Shown in pieces: positions 51,711-54,963 of a stretch of 54,963 bases of DNA (positions are counted from its first letter, which is position 1; every line of letters begins with the position of its first letter). The stretch comes from a virus. The position numbers and the translations under genes were made by a program. The notes under the pieces were generated by a model. The model ran no database searches, was not told the origin of the DNA, and was given only the letters and a program-made list of their open reading frames with translations. The stretch lies in the IMG/VR virus record IMGVR_UViG_3300046009_012335, positions 1-54,963 of that record; one strand, 5' to 3'.

Positions 51711-52346
51711 ATGATAGTAGTAGCACCAGAACAAAAAACAAGTCTTCTTATTAATAGATTGTATCAACCTTTCAGCTTTTGCACAGCAAGAGCTGCTATC
51801 AGGCATTTGATGTCTGAAAAGGTTAAAGGTATTGATGCAATGGGTAATGTTGTGTCTTGGTCCGGAGCTGATATGGCTAATGTAAGCTCACTGAGATGGT
51901 TTAATAATGAAGTGAACTTGTATGAAGATCAACCTTGCCTACGTAGTGCACCGGATGCTACAACCGGATATGAAAAACGCTGGGCTATTCCAACGATTTT
52001 AGTTTGCAATCATTCTTTCGGTATTCATAAGAGAAGAGGAGAGAATTGTTCTTTGAAGACCATTTATAATGTATACAAAGGAGTATGTCAGTACTGCTAT
52101 GAAAAGATACCTTATATTAGAGCAACAAAAGATCATGTAATGCCTAAGAGTTTAGGTGGATCTAATGATGACTTTAATATAGTTCTTGCATGCAGAGAGT
52201 GTAATAATAAGAAGAATAACATTTTCCCATTTCTTGATATTCATGGAAAAGAGGTAAAACCTCGTAATATCCATTTGCGCAACATAGTTCCTGAGAATGT
52301 TAAGATGAGAGAAGAGTGGAAACCTTTTTTCTTTTGGGAACATTGA
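51711..52346 (+). CDS. HNH endonuclease
   Basis: A 211-residue protein with a C-terminal HNH domain: VCQYCYEKIPYIRATKDHVMPKSLGGSNDDFNIVLACRECNNKKNN (about residues 125-170). The two C-x2-C pairs make the zinc site, and D-H and N are catalytic. The N-terminal part (LLINRLYQPFSFCTARAAIRHLM...KGIDAMGNVVSW) matches the 'vLn..y.pl..ct.r.Ai.ll..gka' module found in front of many phage and cyanobacterial HNH nucleases. It could be a free-standing homing nuclease or a DNA-processing nuclease. The start codon directly follows a terminator T-run, so expression must rely on read-through or an unseen promoter. Confidence 0.85.
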   Translation: MIVVAPEQKTSLLINRLYQPFSFCTARAAIRHLMSEKVKGIDAMGNVVSWSGADMANVSSLRWFNNEVNLYEDQPCLRSAPDATTGYEKRWAIPTILVCNHSFGIHKRRGENCSLKTIYNVYKGVCQYCYEKIPYIRATKDHVMPKSLGGSNDDFNIVLACRECNNKKNNIFPFLDIHGKEVKPRNIHLRNIVPENVKMREEWKPFFFWEH

Positions 52347-52353
52347 TATAATG
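52337..52353 (+). promoter_or_regulatory. Early-type promoter signal GGAAC-N5-TATAATG (7)
   Basis: GGAAC-ATTGA-TATAATG overlaps the end of the HNH gene. The predicted transcription start is near 52359, 18 nt before a short ORF. Confidence 0.5.
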
Positions 52354-52376
52354 GTGAAGTTCATTAAATAATTTAG

Positions 52377-52466
52377 ATGCAGGAAAGATCCAAACAGACG
52401 TTGATTAGCTGGTGTATTGATAATAATATGTCAATAACAGCACGCTATCCATTGTCTATGGGTTAG
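52377..52466 (+). CDS. 29-residue small ORF with own promoter and terminator
   Basis: ATG at 52377 opens a 29-residue frame (MQERSKQTLISWCIDNNMSI, then TARYPLSMG) ending with TAG. It lies between early-type promoter 7 and a strong terminator, the same minimal layout as the 74-residue gene at 51433. No Shine-Dalgarno is present. Alternatively the roughly 165-nt transcript is a regulatory RNA and the frame is fortuitous. Function unknown. Confidence 0.4.
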   Translation: MQERSKQTLISWCIDNNMSITARYPLSMG

Positions 52467-52492
52467 AGTAAATTCAAATCTTTGAAAACTTT

Positions 52493-52522
52493 AACCCTAA
52501 GCCTTGAAAGCTTAGGGTTTTT
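52493..52522 (+). terminator. Rho-independent terminator after the small ORF
   Basis: A perfect 10-bp stem AACCCTAAGC/GCTTAGGGTT with a 7-nt loop (CTTGAAA) and five T residues from 52518. An 11-base sequence GTAAATTCAAA occurs 16 nt or more upstream of this hairpin and also upstream of the terminator at 51680. Confidence 0.85.
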
Positions 52523-52527
52523 AATTG

Positions 52528-52750
52528 ATGCCAGGCTAGTGCTATAACTAGCCCAAACGTCCGACAAAGGGTATCCAAACCGGTGAATAAAAAGCCGAGA
52601 GGGGTAAAACCAACAAGTTCTTTGTTTGTTAGACTGGCCTTGGACGGTCTTTAAACTAAGCCAAGATTATCTGCGAAAGTCCGCAAAAGTGCCAGTGGGT
52701 CCAACCCATAACGGTGTAGACTTGACAAGGACGGAGAGACGTCCGCCAAT
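52528..52750 (+). ncRNA. Unidentified structured RNA candidate before tRNA-Phe
   Basis: A 223-nt stretch without a convincing gene but with dense pairing. There is a 7-bp hairpin GGCTAGT/ACTAGCC (52534-52553). A pseudoknot pairs AGACTG/CGGTCT (52631-36, 52645-50), with loop bases CTTGG pairing to CCAAG at 52661-65. A second apparent pseudoknot is TGCG/CGCA (52672-85), with loop AAGTC pairing to GACTT at 52719-23. There are also a TGGGT/ACCCA hairpin and a GGACG/CGTCC hairpin near the 3' end. It is flanked by a terminator and by a tRNA. It does not match tmRNA, RNase P RNA or group I introns by the landmarks I know. Pairings are seen; existence as an RNA is inference. Confidence 0.4.
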
Positions 52751-52754
52751 TTTT

Positions 52755-52833
52755 GGATGGTGAGCTAGTCTGGTGATTTCAGCGCACGCCTGAAGAGCGT
52801 GATAACTTGGTTCAATTCCAAGACCATCCACCA
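52755..52833 (+). tRNA. tRNA-Phe (GAA)
   Basis: Acceptor GGATGGT/ACCATCC, anticodon stem CACGC/GCGTG with loop CTGAAGA (anticodon GAA), T-arm CTTGG-TTCAATT-CCAAG, encoded CCA. The D-arm is short (GCT/AGC) with a 14-nt loop. It overlaps by 2 bp the late box of the following gene. Confidence 0.85.
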
Positions 52834-52839
52834 TAAATA
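52832..52839 (+). promoter_or_regulatory. Late promoter box CATAAATA before the FkbM gene
   Basis: CATAAATA begins in the CCA of tRNA-Phe and ends 8 nt before ATG 52847. It makes the methyltransferase a late gene even though it sits in the tRNA array. Confidence 0.55.
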
Positions 52840-52846
52840 AAATGAC

Positions 52847-53620
52847 ATGGCTAATTGTATTATTATAAATGGCGGTAATGGATTGTTTTTAGTTACTGCT
52901 AACGACGGTTTAGGTAAAGTTGTAAGTGAAACTAAACAATGGGAGCCATGGTTTAATATAATAGCTAAACTAACTGTATTGCCTGGTGATGCAGTAATTG
53001 ATTGCGGTGCTAACTTCGGTTATCATTCTATTACATTAGCCAATCTTATAGGGCCGCAAGGTAAGTTAGTTACGATAGAGCCTTTAAGACAAGTTTATCA
53101 ACAGCTTTGCGGTAATATGTTTCTAAACAATATTAGAAACGCTTGGTGCTTAAACAATGCTGTAGGTGATGAATTTAAAACTGTAGAAATGCTTCCGATT
53201 GATTTAGATGATAATAGCACAACTAACATTGGAGCAACGAGAGTAGGTGATGGTGGCGATAAAGTAAAAATGATTACTTTAGATAGTTTATTAGAAGATG
53301 GTCTATTTGAAGATAAAAGAGTTTCATTTATAAAGTTAGATGTGCAGGGTCATGAGATAAAAACGCTATTAGGTGCATCTAAGTTGATAGATAAATGTAG
53401 ACCAGTGATGATGATTGAAAATGAATATTGGTATTTGGAAGTTTACGGAGGTAATTCGCAAATGCTATATGATACACTTTTAAGTAGGAACTACAGTATA
53501 ATTAAAAACAATAATATTGTAGACATATTTGCAATACCTAATGAAAAGAGTCATTTGATTCCTACATTATTGCAAAGTTTTGAAGCAATAGGATTACAGA
53601 ATTTAGAAGTTTTAAGATAA
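52847..53620 (+). CDS. FkbM-family SAM-dependent methyltransferase
   Basis: A 257-residue methyltransferase of the FkbM type. SAM motif I is AVIDCGANFGYHSITLANLIG (about residues 45-65), then GKLVTIEPL, then NNAVGDEFKTVEM, and the FkbM signature VSFIKLDVQGHEIKTLLGA with RPVMMIENE. FkbM enzymes O-methylate sugars and natural products, so a glycan substrate is plausible. Its late promoter box groups it with the virion genes. Linking it to the PTS glycoproteins is inference. It lies between tRNA-Phe and tRNA-Thr, a common site for inserted cargo genes. Confidence 0.82.
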   Translation: MANCIIINGGNGLFLVTANDGLGKVVSETKQWEPWFNIIAKLTVLPGDAVIDCGANFGYHSITLANLIGPQGKLVTIEPLRQVYQQLCGNMFLNNIRNAWCLNNAVGDEFKTVEMLPIDLDDNSTTNIGATRVGDGGDKVKMITLDSLLEDGLFEDKRVSFIKLDVQGHEIKTLLGASKLIDKCRPVMMIENEYWYLEVYGGNSQMLYDTLLSRNYSIIKNNNIVDIFAIPNEKSHLIPTLLQSFEAIGLQNLEVLR

Positions 53621-53623
53621 TTT

Positions 53624-53698
53624 GCCCTTGTAGCACAGCGGTAGTGCAACAGTTTTGTAAACTGTAGGTCGTCGGTTCAAATCCGACCGGGGGCTCCA
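53624..53698 (+). tRNA. tRNA-Thr (TGT)
   Basis: Acceptor GCCCTTG/CGGGGGC (two G-T pairs), anticodon stem ACAGT/ACTGT with loop TTTGTAA, T-arm GTCGG-TTCAAAT-CCGAC, discriminator T, encoded CCA. Confidence 0.9.
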
Positions 53699-53701
53699 TT
53701 T

Positions 53702-53813
53702 CCGGCCGAGACAATCGGACCCGGCGCGGTAGGTTCACCATGGTTCCGTGTTAACAAGATCCTTAAAACTGTGGTACTAATTTATTTTGGTCAGTCTAAT
53801 TACCTGATCAAAA
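53702..53813 (+). ncRNA. Structured element 1 in the tRNA array
   Basis: A 112-nt stretch with no tRNA fold. It has a hairpin with nested CCGG-CCGA-(GACAA)-TCGG-AC-CCGG pairing at 53702-53724 and a 10-bp hairpin TTTTGGTCAG/CTGATCAAAA (one G-T) at 53785-53813 with a 9-nt loop. No protein frame is evident. It may be an independent RNA or the 5' part of the following element. Confidence 0.35.
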
Positions 53814-53892
53814 GTCCATTCGTGATGTCGCTGGTAAGCCGGTTCAGTTGACTAAGGAATCGGTTACAGGTTCGAAGCCTGTCGGATGGACG
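53814..53892 (+). ncRNA. tRNA-like element with 9-bp acceptor helix
   Basis: GTCCATTCG (53814-22) pairs over nine bases with CGGATGGAC (53883-91). This stacks directly on a standard-looking T-arm ACAGG-TTCGAAG-CCTGT, giving a 14-bp helix instead of the 12 of normal tRNA. The remainder is a GCTGGTAAG segment resembling a D-loop without a D-stem, and a 6-bp helix CCGGTT/AATCGG with a 13-nt loop, so no regular anticodon arm exists. No CCA is encoded. It is not a canonical elongator tRNA. Confidence 0.45.
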
Positions 53893-53903
53893 TTAATTTT
53901 TAT

Positions 53904-54035
53904 CTCCGAGAGAGTGCGGGTGAACGCCTCTGTTAGTGGTAGAACTTCAATGATGCTAACAGGTATAAGCTACATAGAGTAAGGAATTGAAGCCTGAAAG
54001 TGTTATAGCAGCTTAATCAGCTGCCTCGGAGTCCA
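53904..54035 (+). ncRNA. 132-nt CCA-ending tRNA-like element with internal pseudoknot
   Basis: The ends form a tRNA-type acceptor CTCCGAG/CTCGGAG plus T and encoded CCA, joined to a hairpin GCAGC-TTAATCA-GCTGC in the T-arm position. In between are an AGAG-T-GCG/CGC-CTCT hairpin and a 7-bp hairpin CTGTTAG/CTAACAG. The loop of the latter contains CTTCAAT, complementary over 7 bp to ATTGAAG at 53986-53992 (a pseudoknot). TATAA/TTATA encloses the rest. At 132 nt it is far too long for a tRNA without an intron. It could be a split or intron-bearing tRNA or a new CCA-ended stable RNA. Confidence 0.45.
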
Positions 54036-54043
54036 ATTTTTAC

Positions 54044-54134
54044 GGTAGAGTGGCTGAGTGGCTTAAGGCAGCGCTCTTGAAAAGCGAAGGTCGCTAATAA
54101 CGGCCCGTAGGTTCAAATCCTACCTCTACCGCCA
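54044..54134 (+). tRNA. tRNA-Ser (TGA)
   Basis: Acceptor GGTAGAG/CTCTACC, anticodon loop CTTGAAA (TGA), long variable arm, T-arm GTAGG-TTCAAAT-CCTAC, discriminator G, encoded CCA. Confidence 0.92.
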
Positions 54135-54140
54135 TTTTAC

Positions 54141-54225
54141 GGGTTAGTCGCATAGCGGCAATTGCAGGAGACTGTAAATCTCCCGGCTCCGGCCTCCCTT
54201 GGTTCGAGTCCAAGCTAGCCCACCA
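54141..54225 (+). tRNA. tRNA-Tyr (GTA)
   Basis: Acceptor GGGTTAG/CTAGCCC, anticodon stem GGAGA/TCTCC with loop CTGTAAA, class II variable arm, T-arm CTTGG-TTCGAGT-CCAAG, encoded CCA. Confidence 0.92.
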
Positions 54226-54228
54226 TTT

Positions 54229-54285
54229 AACAGTACAGGGAAGTTACGGGACCGAGAGCTTGTATCTCTTTGAAGTCTCAGCAAT
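54229..54285 (+). ncRNA. Small hairpin element between tRNA-Tyr and tRNA-Trp
   Basis: GGGAC/GTCTC (54248-52, 54275-79) encloses GAGAG-CTTGTAT-CTCTT (54254-70), a 5-bp stem with a 7-nt loop that looks like an anticodon arm (TGT in the middle). No acceptor or T-arm accompanies it. It could be a decayed tRNA remnant or a small stable RNA. Confidence 0.3.
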
Positions 54286-54289
54286 TTTT

Positions 54290-54364
54290 ACGGACGTGGT
54301 ATAGTGGTTGTGCAGCAGTCTCCAAAACTGCCTCATGGGAGTTCGATTCTCTCCGTCCGTGCCA
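54290..54364 (+). tRNA. tRNA-Trp (CCA)
   Basis: Acceptor ACGGACG/CGTCCGT, anticodon stem GCAGT/ACTGC with loop CTCCAAA, T-arm GGGAG-TTCGATT-CTCTC, discriminator G, encoded CCA. Confidence 0.92.
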
Positions 54365-54369
54365 ATTTT

Positions 54370-54431
54370 TACTGGCTGTGCCTTTTTAGAAAAGAGGCTC
54401 GGGCTGCACGGTGAATGCAGACGGACCAGTA
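54370..54431 (+). ncRNA. Small three-helix element between tRNA-Trp and tRNA-Asp
   Basis: A 62-nt element closed by TACTGG/CCAGTA (54370-75, 54426-31). It contains a GCC-TTTT/AAAA-GA-GGC hairpin and a T-arm-sized hairpin CTGCA-CGGTGAA-TGCAG (54404-20). There is no anticodon arm and no CCA tail. It resembles a miniature, degenerate tRNA fold. Confidence 0.35.
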
Positions 54432-54442
54432 ATTCATTTTAT

Positions 54443-54518
54443 GGGGTGGTAGCATAATGGTAAATGCAACGGCTTGTCACGCCGTAGACTGGGAGTTCGA
54501 CCCTCCTCCATCCCGCCA
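54443..54518 (+). tRNA. tRNA-Asp (GTC)
   Basis: Acceptor GGGGTGG/CCATCCC, anticodon stem ACGGC/GCCGT with loop TTGTCAC, T-loop TTCGACC, discriminator G, encoded CCA. Confidence 0.92.
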
Positions 54519-54524
54519 TTTTTA

Positions 54525-54607
54525 GGGCATGTGGCGTAACGGCAGCCGCGAAGGTCTTAGAAGCCTTTGTCAATGACGTGTAGGTTCGAATCCTATCATG
54601 CCCACCA
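54525..54607 (+). tRNA. tRNA-Leu (TAG)
   Basis: Acceptor GGGCATG/CATGCCC, anticodon stem AAGGT/GCCTT with loop CTTAGAA, class II variable arm, T-arm GTAGG-TTCGAAT-CCTAT, encoded CCA. Confidence 0.92.
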
Positions 54608-54611
54608 ATTT

Positions 54612-54686
54612 AGGTCTATGGTGAAACGTATATCACGCAACGCTACGGACGTTGTATTATAGGTTAGATTCCTATTAGACCTACCA
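54612..54686 (+). tRNA. tRNA-Arg (ACG)
   Basis: Acceptor AGGTCTA/TAGACCT, anticodon stem CAACG/CGTTG with loop CTACGGA, T-arm ATAGG-TTAGATT-CCTAT, encoded CCA. The T-loop has A where the near-universal C56 should be, which is unusual. Confidence 0.88.
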
Positions 54687-54687
54687 T

Positions 54688-54778
54688 GGAAGACAAAGTG
54701 ATTAGGAATCACACCTGTTTGCTAAACAGAGGGATGGGTATAAAGCCTGTTGCGTTTCGAGTACGCTGTCTTCCGCCA
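54688..54778 (+). tRNA. tRNA-Ser (GCT)
   Basis: Acceptor GGAAGAC/GTCTTCC, anticodon stem CCTGT/ACAGA (one mismatch at the outer pair) with loop TTGCTAA, long variable arm, T-loop TTCGAGT, discriminator G, encoded CCA. It starts 1 nt after tRNA-Arg. Confidence 0.9.
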
Positions 54779-54779
54779 T

Positions 54780-54857
54780 AGTGCTCTAGCTCAATTGGTT
54801 TAGAGCATTCGATTGATAATCGAAAGGTTTCCGGTTCAATCCCGGAGAGCACTACCA
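54780..54857 (+). tRNA. tRNA-Ile (GAT)
   Basis: Acceptor AGTGCTC/GAGCACT, D-arm TAGCTCAATTGGTTTAGAGC, anticodon stem TTCGA/TCGAA with loop TTGATAA, T-loop TTCAATC, encoded CCA. It starts 1 nt after tRNA-Ser. Confidence 0.92.
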
Positions 54858-54862
54858 TTTTT

Positions 54863-54937
54863 GCACGTATAGCCAAACGGCCAGGCAAGAGTCTGCAAAA
54901 CTCTCACATATCAGTTCGAGTCTGATTACGTGCTCCA
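54863..54937 (+). tRNA. tRNA-Cys (GCA)
   Basis: Acceptor GCACGTA/TACGTGC, anticodon stem AGAGT/ACTCT with loop CTGCAAA, T-arm ATCAG-TTCGAGT-CTGAT, discriminator T, encoded CCA. Confidence 0.92.
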
Positions 54938-54941
54938 ATTT

Positions 54942-54963
54942 GCAGTAGTGTAGCGGTAACACC
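54942..54963 (+). tRNA. 5' part of a further tRNA, cut by the window edge
   Basis: GCAGTAG followed by TGTAGCGGTAACACC matches an acceptor strand plus D-arm with the conserved GG. The anticodon lies beyond the window, so the identity is unknown. The array continues to the right. Confidence 0.6.

Noticed and set aside
51711-52346. HNH gene inside a self-splicing intron
   Set aside because: No interrupted gene flanks it, and no group I core sequences were recognised on either side.
52528-54035. tmRNA, either at 52528-52750 or 53904-54035
   Set aside because: The first region has pseudoknots and a short frame reading GKTNKFFVC before a stop, recalling tmRNA tags, but it has no acceptor or T-arm. 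The second has acceptor and CCA and a GCAGCTTAA sequence like a tag end, but that falls inside the T-arm hairpin and the RNA is too short. The coincidences are not enough for a tmRNA call.

Overview
The window is a compact, AT-rich stretch of a large T4-superfamily tailed phage (contractile-tail myovirus), probably from a marine or freshwater host. The evidence is a contiguous tail module with recognisable sheath (gp18), tube (gp19), baseplate wedge (gp25, gp6, gp53) and hub or tube-cap (gp48/gp54/gp27-like) proteins, a gp44-type clamp loader, fibre proteins of the type seen in T4-like marine phages, and a large tRNA array. No host chromosomal genes are seen. Host identity cannot be fixed: Shine-Dalgarno sites are scarce.

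Layout. 1-12.4 kb: tail genes on the + strand (tube-like protein, sheath, tube, tube-like baseplate protein, two assembly-type proteins, candidate tape measure, gp48-like, gp53, hub). 12.4-15 kb: a strand-mixed insert with a possible small terminase, dUTPase, clamp loader and an unknown protein. 15-21 kb: gp25, gp6, a first Pro/Ser/Thr (PTS) mucin-like protein and a structural protein. 21-24 kb: GMP-reductase-like enzyme, PKD protein and PD-(D/E)XK nuclease. 24-30 kb: large + strand virion proteins with lectin-like domains. 30-46.5 kb: a - strand virion/fibre block holding two more PTS proteins, a sulfotransferase-TPR-glycosyltransferase fusion, a GT25-like glycosyltransferase and beta-rich fibres. 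46.6-52.5 kb: small non-structural + strand genes (RadA-like ATPase, HExxH protein, HNH nuclease, a 29-residue ORF), interrupted by three - strand genes. 52.5 kb to the end: tRNAs, several non-tRNA structured elements and an FkbM methyltransferase.

Regulation. Two promoter-like signals recur. A T4-late-type box (consensus NWTAAATA, best match TATAAATA) lies 6-9 nt before the start codon of at least 19 transcription-unit-leading genes, mostly virion genes, on both strands. A second 17-bp signal, GGAA(C/A)-N5-TANWATR, lies before seven units in the 46.6-52.4 kb block, one of them a tRNA. With normal promoter geometry both would start transcription at, or 0-3 nt before, the ATG, so this phage may make mostly leaderless mRNAs.

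How the genes may work together. The most interesting ensemble is a candidate 'phage mucin' system: three proteins with long PTS tracts, one carrying a seven-repeat RCC1-type propeller, encoded with a sulfotransferase/glycosyltransferase fusion, a GT25-like enzyme and a late-promoted FkbM methyltransferase. I infer that the virion carries glycosylated, perhaps sulfated and methylated, mucin-like stalks. The tRNA array also contains at least five structured elements that are not ordinary tRNAs, recalling the unexplained stable RNAs C and D of T4.
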